DNA of 64,000 nt from contig NC_088170.1 of the NCBI RefSeq assembly GCF_028769735.1, forward strand, positions 46,482,585 through 46,546,584. The letters are read 5' to 3'. This DNA comes from Zonotrichia leucophrys gambelii. Lineage: Eukaryota > Chordata > Aves > Passeriformes > Passerellidae. Below, piece after piece: positions 36,901 to 49,500 of the stretch (the first letter of the stretch is position 1; each line of letters opens with the position of its first letter). The notes beneath the pieces were generated by a model. That model saw only the letters and a program-made list of their open reading frames with translations. It searched no databases and had not been told where the DNA came from. A program made the position numbers and the translations under genes.

Positions 36901-39900
36901 ATTAATGTTACAGTTGACATTGCAAAAGGGAATCAGGTCTATTAATAGATGCTATGGTGTGCGAGCTATGTTGGCCTTTCTCCATCTGACAGTATTAGAT
37001 GTTACAATTTTGGTGATACATTTGAAATATTGTATTCCCTATTTTTATGTGGCTGTATGTGCTAAGAACAGCATTTAAAGACTGTCTTCTTTGCATAAAT
37101 TGCACAGAGCTATTTTAAGATGATCAGCTTATGTTGCACAAGAAAATCATCATATTGCACTAATGAGGAGCTATTCTTTTCTGATTAGGATGTATACTTC
37201 ATAACGTAAAAAGTTTCTATATTGATAAAATATTCCTATATATATTTTCAGGGCCATTTTTGCAATATTTTCAGATAAAATGCAATGTCATCATCTGCCC
37301 CAACTTTATACCATTCTGACCCAGTGAGCCAGATACTAGGACTATGTCAGCTTCTTCTAGCTAAGAAGTGGCTGTCACCACTTCAATGAACCAGGAATGC
37401 AGTAAAACGTTGAGGTGAGTACACTGGAAATGAACTTGTGATGTTCCATTGTACATATGGCTGAGCCCACCATTAATTAGATTATGAAATTATCTTGTGC
37501 TAAAGTGCATTTAGCATCATCCAGGCAAATGGAGAGAAAAGCAACTGAAAGAATTAACTTTAGCAGCCACCTCTGAAATATAAACCTCTTTCACACAGCT
37601 ACAAACGGGGAGGAAGGAAGAACTAAACGTGTGTTCAACCTTTGTGCAGGACATCTCCCCACGATAAGAAATGAAATAGAGGCTTCTTAACCAACTTTTT
37701 CAGATAGCATTTGACTTTCACTTTCATGGCATCCATGCATAGAAAGATTCAGTCTTTATCAAACAAGATCTTGATCTCAAAATGTCACCTTTTTCCATCA
37801 TATAACTTAATGTTTCCCATTTCCCTTGACTATATCAAAGGGTAAGCCGACACCATAATCTAATAGTACAGTACAGGTTAGGATATATAGCAAGACTATC
37901 TTGAAATTAACCATGACAGAGGCTGACAGCATTAGTAGCATCATCACAGATTTCAGTACAGTTTAGAAACCTAGTTCTTCATTTAGGACACTTTGAATCT
38001 TTCCGCCTGTTGTTGTAGTTCCACTGGTAACTTTAAAGCTCATCTAGGTATGTCTATTTCCAGACAATAAGGTAAACGGCATCTTACCACAAATCATCTT
38101 TTCTGATAAAGCATCGCCTCCATCTCCAGGTCTTACCAATGCTCCATCAAAACCCTTCAATAGCCATCCAACATGCTATTGCAAAAAACATTCCTAATTC
38201 CCTAATCATAATTTGAGACAAAGGAATATCAGAAGATATTTTTAAAATAGCTTTTCACCATACACTACACAACTCCTACACTCCAGTAATATTACTGACT
38301 TTGAGCTAGTGCTTTACAATGCTGCATTTTTTTAACAAAAAGAAAACTTGTGGAAACTAGTTTTGCCTCTAGACAGCATGAAAATAAGTTAAAAACTGGT
38401 TAAAGAGAGTTTTAATTTATCAATTAATGTTGCTGCAATTTTTTCTATTCTTAATTCTTGCTGAAACCAAATGGTGATTTGTCTTGGCCCAGTCCAGCAC
38501 TAATTCAGTAAAGGAGAACCTTTCCAGAGGCTTCAGCAACTATCAGACTAAATATTATGCCCAAGCTAACAAACAAACCACTGCTTTTCATCATGCTGTG
38601 ACAAGGAGTACTTAGGAAGGAATCATGGGTTGCAGAATGTTTTGAAGACAAAGACGTATAAAAGACATATTTTTGTTTAAATCAATTACTGTCAGTGACA
38701 TTAATTAATGGCTATTATTCTGTACATCTCTATCCATCATGCATTCACTCAGTTTAAATCCTTTACTTCTGTCCTGGGTATAAATAAGTATGGGAGATGG
38801 GAAGAAAAGGTGAGAAAAGATGTAGTTATTAGTTTAGTCTAAGTGATTGACATGCAAGTGAACACTGATAGACAAAGTCTCCAGTCTTGTGCCATTATCT
38901 AGTTAGAGAAAGAGCATTTACTTAGTAAGGGCAGTTAAAATAGAAAACAGAAAAATGGTGTACATGCAATAATATGAAAGAGGGAAAAGATTCTGCCTTT
39001 GTACAAGAAAGAAATACCAATGGCTATGAGGGAGACCAACAAGCACAACTGGGAACAGAAGGAGACCACACTCTAGTTGAAAATAATGTCCTATCTACTA
39101 GCTTCATCTTCTTCAGTGCAGAGGGGAAGAGGTTTAATTTAGTTCTTGTCTGAACAGTTCGCACTGAGTTAAACTTTTTCTAGAAGTCCACATATTTTTA
39201 TCAAAAATGTACAGAGAGGCTTTCACCAAATCAAGCACACATATACACAGCAAGATTGTGTTAACACTGTAAAAATAATATAATGAAAAATAATATCGTT
39301 TGTTCTCTGCATCTTTTAAAATGGTGTTCTAAAATAACTAAATCAGGCAACAGAGTAGCCATTTCCTTTCAAAGTATAACAGCAGCGGGTCATTTTAGAA
39401 CATTTTAATGGGACAACTTCTTTAATGAAGCCTCATTCCTCTGAACACATCAAAACCAAATGTTGAATCAAGACAAATAGTTTCCATGTGTCCTTAAACA
39501 CTGTTTAAATAACGGTGGAAACAACAGATAGAATTAAAAATGTGTAGAAAATAAGACAGCTCTACATGGGTTAGCTGCTCTATTGAACAGCATAGTAAAC
39601 ATTAGAGGGAAAAACATTACAGAATTAGCAAGCTTTGGACCTAATTAAACACACAACAGAACAACAAAAACTATAGTCAAATGTTTTTGTCATATATATT
39701 ATTAGCACTAACCAGTTGCACTTTCTTTGCCTTAACTGGAAGAAAAGAGGCTATACCTTTGCAACAAGTGGGAAACAATAATGTCTTAAGCATGGACTAA
39801 AGATGAGCAGTATAAAATCTGGTTCCACTTGGCTTCCTAACAGTGCATTCCCCAGTGCCCTAGAAAACTGCACTTCTTTAGCAAATGGTATGAGATGTAT

Positions 39901-42900
39901 TACCTTCTGCACTGCTATTAAATAAATCTATTAGGATAAGGCATAAATACAGTTTCTCCTTGCAGAGAAGGCTGTTCTAGCTGACTGTTGAATGGTCAAA
40001 AGTGCTGAACCAGAGGTAGAAGAAATATTTTAAAGGTTATATACTTTAGAAAGAAACACTGATGGCATATTTTGAGAGCTATTTTGAAACAACAATTAAT
40101 TCTTTAATTCTACATTAAAGCATGTCAAACTAAGAAAGAAAAGATAGTATTACTCTTGAGCGATATTTTATTTCTAAATCCCATATGACTGTAGTTAAAT
40201 TTTAGTAATAAAGGGTGAATGAGGACAAAGGCTGCCCTCAATTGTTTTCAGCTCTTTGTTACAGATTGTATGCACTGTCAGACTTCTTAACAAAACTTTG
40301 TCCTATGACTGCAACTGGTCTACTCTGTGACCCAAAATAGAAACTAGACCACTTCCTATAACATGTGCTTGTTTTCCCAGTACCAAGCATAAAAATTGCA
40401 AGCTTTGTAAATATATATATATAGAAAAAGAAACATTAGAATTATTGTAAGGGGATACCTGGATTCATACAATCAATACTAAGACATTGAAAAATCTCTC
40501 TTTAACCTAAATTAAGAGGAGAAGATAAAACAATCCTTGTACAGTGAAAGGATTATTATGATTACATTACTGGAACAGAATTTCCAAATGCTCTTTTATC
40601 CTCATTTATCCTTTCCAAAACACATCATTTATTGACAAATTTACAGGATAAACTATTGAACAAGTCTGGCTGATGAAGCCAGTCCCTTATTTTCATGGTG
40701 CTTTGTGGGAAATCTCAGATTTCTAACCATGCAGTGTTTTAGCAGCTTTGAAGAGAATGTGGCAACAAAAATGATCCTTTAGTAAAGTATGTGCAGACAT
40801 TTGAAGAGTTATGTGCTTCCTCAGATTGGAAAAAAGTTTGCATAGTAAGAATACACAGTATGCTGTCCCTGTCTCTCATTCTTTTCAGAGAAAACTGGAC
40901 ATTGAGCTAGTAAAGGCTGTTTCTCTAATGTAAGAGCTTTGTAAACATTTCAAGCAGTGGCAAAAGGGTTCCCACAAAGAATTAGGATAAAACAGGGAAC
41001 TTGTCTTATTTTTTTAGCTGGCATCTTGTTTTGGGCAAAGGGAGGAATCTTCATCTTTAATGATAAGACTCAGAGGAAAAGAAAAGCTAACTTCAGAAAT
41101 AATGTGCAGACAGAAGAAAAAAGCAAGACACTCAGGAGTTTGGGATTAATACCTTCCTTGGTGGCATATCTGAAAAACAAAAACTGTGATCTTGGAGATG
41201 CAGCCCTTCCAAATGTAGGGTGTTTTGCTCACCCTTTTTTCTTTCATTCCCTGTAGAATCTTCCTTCACTTACTGAAAAAACTGTTCATCTGTTCAGATA
41301 TGGAGCCCTTTCAACGCAATTTTTCTTCTTTTATAGGATTTGAGTTCAAGTATCATTCATTTGACTTTTGATCATTTACTGCATTTAAATTTCTAATTCT
41401 TCAGACTCCTTTTAATAACTTCTGTTTCCTCAGTTTCTGAAAGCCTCTCCTTAAAATTGAAAACCCTAATACATATTGTTTTCCTTATTCTTAATTTAAT
41501 TTGTATATTTGTAGGCACTCCAAATCTGGGTTCTATGCCTTGTCCTTCTTTACAATCCTTCAATTTACAAAGTCACTACTAAAATAGCAGAATGTGTGGT
41601 TGGTTCTGTGTTTCTTTCTTGGAGCTATGTGTAAAGGAACACGCAATCATAGCGAGCAGCATTCCTTCTCCAATCTACAACTACAGTGTTCCATAAAAAC
41701 ATAAATTTCAGTAGAAAGAACCTAATATAGAGAATCTGGCATTCTGAATTAAAATCAAGTTTTTTATGTTATTATTTTAGGAACCCCTTTAGGTATAACC
41801 TGCTTAAAGTAGAAACAGCAGAAATGGCATGATTGTAATAAATAGTCTAACATGCCAGATCACACATTTCAGAGATAATCTCAATAATTTCTGCTATGAC
41901 TTGACAGCCATTCAGCTGCAAATAAGAGAGGAGGAGAAAAAACTGGGTAAATTAGTCATCAGAAGGTTATGAAAAACTACCAGTAACAGAAAGATGATGG
42001 CAACTTTAGGATGTTCCAGGGAGAAAATTTCTAGTAGGGATAGAGCAGGTCAAATGAATGCCTTTAAAAGAAATGATTGCTGAGACTGAAGACCAAGAAA
42101 AAAACCTGTTAAATAGCTCATCATGTCATCACTAGGATTTTTGAAAAGCCAAGGCTGTTAAAATATCAGGTACATCCCATTCACAATGATTACTCGAAAA
42201 GTGTTCTATTAAATCTTGCAAGCAAGCAGGTGGCAATTCTGCTCTGGCACAGAAATATCAGACAACCCATAGTACCTGCAGCGTTGGATTATGAGTCTTG
42301 TTTTCTAATCTAAAAACATCAGGCTGCCAACTGAAACATTGGTTGGTCAATTTGAAGCCCTGAGACAAGGCTTACTAGGGCCCAATCAAGATGATCAGTC
42401 AGGGTATGAACTTCAAGATCAGGAGGAAAGGGATCACTTTAATAGATACCCTCGTGTCCCTCTCTCTTTGACAGAACTAGCATCTGAAAGAAGCAACCAA
42501 GGGTCATTTTCAGAACCCAAAAGAACCTGAACAGCAGCATCAACTTTGGGCTTGTAAAATTAAATCTTTGACGCCATTCTTGGTAGCTCAAAACACCGAC
42601 CTCATTTGATAATACACATTTTGGACATTGGAAGTGACCCACAAGTAGATACATCCTCTTTCAAAGCTTTCACCACATTTCATTTTACTTTAGAACATAT
42701 TTTAACATATTTAATAACATTCCTAGACTAATCTCATGACATCATAGAATCATTGGATCATGGAAATGTTTGGGGTTCCAACCCCACTGCCATGGGCAGG
42801 GACACCTTCCACTAGACCAGTCCAACCCGGCCTTGAAAACTTAAGGGGAGGGAGTATCCACAACTTCTCAGGGCAACCTTTTCCAAGATGAGATGATTTT

Positions 42901-43500
42901 CTTCTCCTTAACAGTGCAGGCCTCAGGAGGCTGAGGGCTATGTCAAAGTTCAAGTGACAGTTTGTGCTTTGGGGGTGACAGAGCACAGAACTCTCTGACT
43001 CTGAGTGGTAATTGCTCCCTCAAGCGGTCTTGGGTTGGCAGAACTGGTCACTTGCATACTCAGCATGAAAATTAGTTGCTATCAGAGAGTTAATAAGAAA
43101 AAAAGGGGAGCAACTTGTGTTTGGGTTTTTTTTTTTCTTTAATTCAATTTCACCAAGAATAGCTACACTGCAGCTATAAAATTTGACAGGTAGTTTCCTT
43201 TCACACAGTACTTTCTATTAGCAGGTAAAACAAATGTTTATTGTACTAAATACAACATGTTTGACTAAGTGTAGAACACAGGAACCAACATGTTGGTTTC
43301 AGTTTGTTCTGGATATCACTGGAAAGTCTGATCCTTTCGCAACTCTATCTATAAATTTCTCATTAATCATTATGTTTCAATGGGGAACAGTTAAGGGTGA
43401 TTTCTCAGATTATAATGAAGTGAGAGGCTAACGTCATGGTCTGTTTATCTTTGTACTTAACATAGTATAATTATTTTAGGGGTTTTTTTTTCACTCAGCT
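36901..43500. other. Intergenic sequence between the PPP1R3A and FOXQ2-like starts
   Basis: About 6.6 kb of AT-rich DNA between divergently transcribed genes. One CR1 fragment (42743-42890) is present. Small open frames (up to 99 codons at 40957-41256) show no recognisable product. No CpG island is seen at either promoter side. Confidence 0.75.
42743..42890 (-). mobile_element. CR1 LINE 3'-end fragment
   Basis: The plus strand reads as the reverse complement of an avian CR1 3' region: ATAGAATCATTGGATCATGG, then CCAACCCCACTGCCATGGGC, CACTAGACCAG, GGCCTTGAAAAC and CACAACTTCTCAGGGCAACC. The element therefore lies on the minus strand and is 5'-truncated. It is recognised by its standard wording in bird genomes. 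Boundaries are approximate. Confidence 0.85.
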
Positions 43501-43521
43501 AGGACTTGAACCTTGACTTTA

Positions 43522-43528
43522 GTAAACA
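43522..43528 (+). promoter_or_regulatory. Forkhead consensus site upstream of the FOXQ2-like gene
   Basis: GTAAACA, a core forkhead (RYAAAYA) recognition sequence, lies about 45 bp upstream of the candidate TATA box. It could allow auto- or cross-regulation by forkhead factors. Such 7-mers are common by chance in AT-rich DNA. Confidence 0.3.
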
Positions 43529-43572
43529 TAGGCAGTTCAGTTTTCGTTGTTAAGGATGTTGATTTAACAGAG

Positions 43573-43579
43573 TATAAAA
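43573..43579 (+). promoter_or_regulatory. Candidate TATA box of the FOXQ2-like gene
   Basis: TATAAAA lies about 155 bp before the ATG. A start site about 30 bp downstream would give a 5' UTR of roughly 125 nt without an intron, consistent with a single-exon gene. The assignment is by motif and position only. Confidence 0.45.
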
Positions 43580-43727
43580 TAGAAATCTGGGTATGTAAGA
43601 GCAGCACATTTGAAGTCCAACTTTCTTTTCTCCTGCTGGTTATATTCAGTGGACCAATTATTCAACTGGCTACTTGCAGTAAAATATCAGAACACTTAAA
43701 ATAAATGCTGGGCTTCAGGCTGCTATA

Positions 43728-44576
43728 ATGAATGAAGACTCTTCTGAAAACAATGAAGGAAGTCTAGACATCTGTACAGTAGGAGAAGAAGAAGGAAAAC
43801 TGGCTCAAGGGATTCAACCCCAAATTCCCAGCTCTCACATACATGCCAAAAAGGGTCTTCCTGTGACTGTGGATGAACGAAGACTTCTGGATAAACCACC
43901 TCTGTCATACATAGCTTTGATTGCAAAGGCGATACTTTCTTCCCCCACAAATAAACTGAATTTAGCTGCTATCTACAAATATATTGAAGATAATTTTCCT
44001 TTTTACAAGAACAAAAGTCGAGGTTGGAGGAACAGTGTAAGGCACAACCTTTCACTAAATGACTGTTTTATCAAGGTGGGAAGATGTGAGGATGGCAAAG
44101 GAAACTACTGGAGTATTCACCCATCAAACTTAAAAGACTTTGTCCACGGGGACTTCAGGCAACACCGAAGGTCACGAAAGCGAGGGCACCAAAAGGAGGT
44201 GGACCACTGCCTTGCTGGGAATTATTTCACACCATGGGGGCACTATCCTTCCTTCCCAGCACCAAATATGCTTTACCAAACACATTATTTTCTGGATCCC
44301 CTGTGGAAACTTCTGTATGCTGACAGACTGCAGTTTGTGCATGAATACCAAAAGTGGAATGTAAACAGTCACTTAATCATGGGGAAGTTTTCACCTCAAT
44401 TACAGACTGATAAACCCCATAGCACTTCTGGGGACTGGTTTTATGGATCTCCTGCCACTCCAGTTATGCAGCAGAATATTTTCCTAAATTTTCAGCCAGG
44501 TTTACCTAACTCGCTTTTATTCTTTTCTCAAAAACAACACCAAAGTGAAGCATTCAGACACATCTGTAAGTACTAG
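43728..44576 (+). CDS. FOXQ2: FOXQ2-like forkhead transcription factor, single-exon, intact
   Basis: An uninterrupted 282-residue ORF. An in-frame stop at 43680 and no other in-frame ATG between support the ATG at 43728. The forkhead domain spans about residues 55-150: [19 protein letters not shown] at the start, recognition helix [15 protein letters not shown] at 100-114, and wing [21 protein letters not shown] followed by [24 protein letters not shown], the GR..GKG.YW.IHP wing and the basic GDFR tail are FOXQ2-class features. FOXD, FOXE, FOXI and FOXP proteins differ in the wing. No Gly/Ala/Pro-rich tracts are present. The C-terminal ~125 residues are rich in Tyr/Phe/Trp and not recognised. 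FOXQ2 is a DNA-binding regulator; from memory, zebrafish foxq2 specifies blue (SWS2) cones and the gene is missing from placental mammals. The exact class rests on my reading of the domain, not on a phylogeny. An upstream non-coding exon is possible. Confidence 0.85.
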   Translation: MNEDSSENNEGSLDICTVGEEEGKLAQGIQPQIPSSHIHAKKGLPVTVDERRLLDKPPLSYIALIAKAILSSPTNKLNLAAIYKYIEDNFPFYKNKSRGWRNSVRHNLSLNDCFIKVGRCEDGKGNYWSIHPSNLKDFVHGDFRQHRRSRKRGHQKEVDHCLAGNYFTPWGHYPSFPAPNMLYQTHYFLDPLWKLLYADRLQFVHEYQKWNVNSHLIMGKFSPQLQTDKPHSTSGDWFYGSPATPVMQQNIFLNFQPGLPNSLLFFSQKQHQSEAFRHICKY

Positions 44577-45260
44577 AAAGTATTTGAAGTGCTTGAATAA
44601 CTTCACAGGCAGCGTGTGACTCTGTCAAGATATAATATATATGTTGTACAATTTTTAATGTTGTATATGTTTAAAGACAGCAGAAAAGCTTGCTTACTGC
44701 TGTCCACCATGGGCGACTGATTATCCATGACTATTACCTAAGTGTATTGGCATTGAAATCACAACAATGAATTTTTAATAATTCTGCTGGTCAATGGCCA
44801 GACGTAGATTACTTCAGTATAAAAGCAAATCCATTCACAATGACTGCCTAATGAAATTATTTTTAAATTGTTCTGTATTAATCATATTACTGTATACTAC
44901 TGCTCTATTGGATTCAAATTAATACACATGTATGTGTATTTATAACTATATACTCAAATATGTACAACCATATATTTACTTTTACATTATATTGAATAGG
45001 AAGGATTAATAATTTTTTCCTTTGTCATTTGAGAATATCTTTGAAATTATACTTGTCACATCCCATATTGCTGGCAATACTGAATTATTCTTCTACTCAT
45101 TTAATATGATACATTGGTTAGTACTCAATCAACACTATTAATTCTGATGCATTGTATTGATAAAAAAAATCTCTGTATATTTATGTATCTTTAACTGTTA
45201 AATTGTATACTTGTTCTTGTTTGAATAATTGTGCAGATTAATAAATATTCCTAGTGAAAT
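44577..45260 (+). other. Presumed 3' UTR of the FOXQ2-like gene
   Basis: AT-rich sequence between the TAG stop and the first good AATAAA downstream. It contains several ATTTA and TTTTTAA stretches and no continuing ORF. The extent depends on the polyadenylation signal at 45240 being used. Confidence 0.5.
45240..45245 (+). promoter_or_regulatory. Polyadenylation signal AATAAA for the FOXQ2-like gene
   Basis: A canonical hexamer 664 nt after the stop codon, preceded by T-rich sequence. It is the first clear AATAAA downstream of the gene on this strand. Confidence 0.5.
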
Positions 45261-46564
45261 AGGACCGTAATATTTTCTAAAATATGTTTTTAAGTTCAAA
45301 TCTGCTTTTTAAATGCACAGCCACACATTAATTAACATACTTAAATGATTACTTAAAGGCAACATGACTAATCATGAGTTTATCCATTAGCTGGGTATAG
45401 TCCATTTAAGAAATTTTCATTTTTCAGATATTTTCACCTATTTTTTAGGCTTATATCTATATTTTAGCTTACCTAGTCACATTTATGTACATAGCTACAG
45501 AGTGTGTGATGCTATAAAGTGCTCACTTAATACATTTTTAAAATATATGCATCTATCCAGCAACCTCATGGCAGCAGAAACTTATCAAGTTTCACACAGG
45601 GAAGTGTAACAAGCATTATTGTGAAAAAACCCAGCTATGCTAAATTATAAAACTAGAAGAACTTCCTTTGACACACTTGCTCACAAAAAATGAAGATGAA
45701 GGCATGGCAGTGCCTCAGTCATGAAATACCCTTGCATGTGGACAAAACCTGAGAACTGGACAAAGGTGGAGAAGGTGGGATGGAGGTGGGATGGGGAGAC
45801 TGGCTAGAGGAAACAGAGATAACTGGAGTTGGGACAAAGAGCTTAGACATTTTGATCAAGGACCTGTGAGAAGCCCAAGGAACACAAATTGTGAATGCCA
45901 GGCAATTATAACCAGATGACAATGAAAGCTAGGGATAAGAGGGCAGGTTTGATGAGTAGTAGGTGGGAAAAGTCTCTGCCTGCTATAGTTTATGTATTGG
46001 ATAAAATCTAATATTCTTAGTTCTTTAGCTGTCAGCAAATTACTTTAAAATTTCACACAAGCACAAGATGCTCCTGTTTTTTCTCACTGCGCTTACTTGG
46101 CAAAAGCTTGTGAAGTACACCTGAGGATATTTCCAGAATGACACAATGTCATTCAACAACATCTTCCCTGCTATGTAAGAGCTGGAGAAGGGTATTATAG
46201 TGTACAACATGACACACTGCTTGCGCTATTGTGACCTGTCACTTACCAGGTTTTCCTTTATGCCTGAAGTAACCATTTTAGTTTGCTTGGGAAAAGGAAT
46301 TGTATTTTACCAGATTAGTGGTGATGGTGGAAATGTGGCATGCACCAGTCCTTACTTATGCTTCCAGACCTTTGTTTCAGTTTCCTGTGGGAATGCAATA
46401 ACTGTAAATCATACGAAGGAGACATTCCTCTGCTGAGATGCTCAGATTTTATTTGAAGACCACTTTGAAATAGTTTTCATACCACTAGTGATACACATAC
46501 CAGAGCTTGAAAACTCCCATCTTAGATATTTCCACTATGATCATGTAGCTGTCCACATGTTTTC

Positions 46565-46581
46565 TTTTTTTTTTTTTTTTT
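46565..46581. repeat. Poly-T tract
   Basis: A run of 17 T, possibly the reverse-strand tail of an old retroposed sequence. Nothing adjacent is recognised. Confidence 0.8.
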
Positions 46582-49500
46582 GTTTTATTCAATGTGTTTT
46601 AGCTTTCTGTTTGTTTGCACAGCAACTGAATGCCACGTAGGAGGATAGCAAATAGTTGCTTTTAAACTCATAAGCAACTATTTATTTTATCCTCATCAGT
46701 CAGTGGGTATCCATTGCTTTTTAACTGTGCATAGTTCAAACCCTGCTCTGAAGACAAAATTACCCAATCACAATTACATTATTATCCTTTGAAGCCATAA
46801 TATAATTTATTTCCAAAATAACCTGAGAGATGAGGAACATCTTGAAGCACAGAACTACAAGTCAGAGGTCAACTGTACACATTCACTTTGGACACAGGTT
46901 TGTGACACCACTGCTTAGCACTTTGTGTTCTCAACGCCCAGCAGCTGAGCTGCCATTGCCCTGGCTTTCCCCTCTGAGTGTTCAGAATCCTGCCTCAACA
47001 CAAAGCAACATGGCAACAAGTGACCAACTTGATAAGTTCGATTTCAACAACTTGTCCTGCAGCAGATGAAAGAGGCAAATCCGTATCTCCAAGGCAAGCT
47101 GCAACTGCCATAAAAGAGAAAACACTATTTCTTTCTGTAAACTCCAATAGAATTTGAAGTTATTTTACAAAAAATACCCATAATTTCCTCATTGCATTAT
47201 TTTAATTAATATAGAAAAAAGGTCAGCCTTGGACCTTTGAAATATGAAATGTGGCAAAACACCAGATTTTTTCATACATCTACAGGCAATATTTTAATGC
47301 CTTCAACTGAGGTAAGGGCCAAGTTGTGAATACATTATTTATACAACATGCCATTTTTTCCCTGCCCTAGTGTCTGAAAGCTTTACATTGCAATCTTAAT
47401 ACTGTGGTTTTTTAAATTTCAGCTGAAGGAGTAGGATTAGTATGTAATTTTGTGATGAAAATGTCAAAGTAATAATTTGAAAACAACTTGAAGTAAAAAT
47501 TTCAAAGAAATAAGAAAATCAAGTTGTGTATTTTACCTGAATCTAAACTCCCAAAAACACTTAGCATAGAAAAAGAAAAAATTTTCTGATCTTGAAACAT
47601 AATCCTCCAATTAGAAAGGACATTGGATTTCTGATACAGGAAATTACCATTTAATGAGAAGACAGAAATGTTCTTGAAAATTAAACAGATTAATTACATG
47701 CTTGTACAGGAATTTATGAGGCAGTACTTATGGTGTAAGAGACTCCCTAAGAAGCAAAACCAACAGTTACACATGCTGAATTACAGAAAATCCAACAAGA
47801 ACACAATATCTAAAGACTGCATGTTGACAAATTCAGCATTTTCCAGCTGAAATGTATTACTGGGGTTGATAACAATGTCAGGAAGACAGAATTTTAGCAT
47901 TTTGACTATAATCCTCTGTTATACCCATAAATAAGATAGAGGTCGTCTTTTTACAGCAGATCTACTTTAGGAGTCCACAGATGCAATGCCAGTGTATGAC
48001 ATAAATAGCTGGGATGGAGGTCAAAAATGCTCTCAGAAATAAAAACTGTCAATTTCTTTCATCTTCTTTTTGCACTACATAAAATTTTGAACATTTGCTA
48101 ACACTTTAAATAAACTATGTCTTAATGAGGAGCACTAAGAGAATTGGACCTGAACAAGAGAACTTTAATTTGGGTAACAATACACAGGCAACAGTTTTAA
48201 GCCAGATAGTAACACTAACTTTGCTGTTGACCTTCACCAGATTATACAAATATTTATTCTAAAACTTAAGTTTTAAGATAGCTCTGCTTGATAAGCACAG
48301 AATATTCGTACACAGTCAAATTTCTGATACATTTGCTGCCCAGCAAGACTTCTGACTCTGAGACTTGTCCTCTTTCATATTGAAAATAGTCACCATCCAT
48401 GGTGGCACAAATGACAGCTTTGTAGAAAGGGAGGCCTACAAGCCCTCTAGCCACTCACTTATGAACACTGACTTATGCTCACCCAACAGTTTTCCATGTC
48501 TTGTGCCCCCTGAACAGGCCAGAGAAGCTGACCTTTGGAGGCAGTAGAACAGAAATGCCTCATCCAGCGTGCTGGGGCTCATGTACATGGACACACAAAG
48601 AATTTGTCAGGTTTGGCCTGTAGTGACACCGTGAGGGGAAAAAAAAAAAGGGAAACACTCAAAGCTTCTTTGAGAGATGATCTAATCAGAAATAAGGTTA
48701 TGAAAATGAAAATGTTCCAATCACACCAAAACTATTTGGGATCAATAAAGGACACAGACTGATTTAAGTGTGCCCTCCTGTAGCTAATTCTTTTAATTTC
48801 TTGGAAGTGTAATTTTAATTAGGATCTTCCTAGGTTGGTATAATCTGATGTGTGTATGTTAAAAATATGAAAAAAAAGTTTAAAATTGTTCCTTATTTAT
48901 ATTACACATGAAATAGCAATAATCACTTACAAATTTAATTATTTCTGTGTAAGGGGTAGTGTCATGACAAATGGACCCTGCAGACATAAGTCAAACTACA
49001 CAATTTTTGTACCATAGACCAAGTTTTGAACCTTTTAGCCAATACTGACTCCTGACCAGGTGCATCCCATCATGTGAGAAATGTCCTCGGAGAGGCTACT
49101 GAAATGGTTGAAAGCCACCATAGAAGCCATGAACCACCCTGCCCCTGTGATATGTTGGCACAGATGATGTGACTAAAAAAAGTTGGAGGTCAGACTCTCC
49201 TGAGGCCTTTAAAACTCTTTTAGTCTGTATTTACACAGATTAAAATGTCCTAAATGTTTAACAGGACATGAGATATGATGTCCCTGAATGACTCCTCTGT
49301 GTCTTATATGTTCCCAGTACAACCGAGATCTGGTCATCAGCACTAATTACGTCAGCCTTTCATCCTCCTCATGGTCATTTAGTATTTACTCTGTCTTTCT
49401 GCTTCTGTGTTCCTTCATTGTCTTTCATTCCAATCTGAATTTCCCACGTCAAGTGTTTCTATGGCTCTACTGTGCTACCTTCTTATATGGCTCAGCTAAC

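Noticed and set aside
43728..44576. The forkhead gene as FOXP2
   Set aside because: FOXP2 is the expected mammalian neighbour, but this protein lacks the zinc finger, leucine zipper and glutamine tract, is single-exon, and its wing sequence is not FOXP-like.
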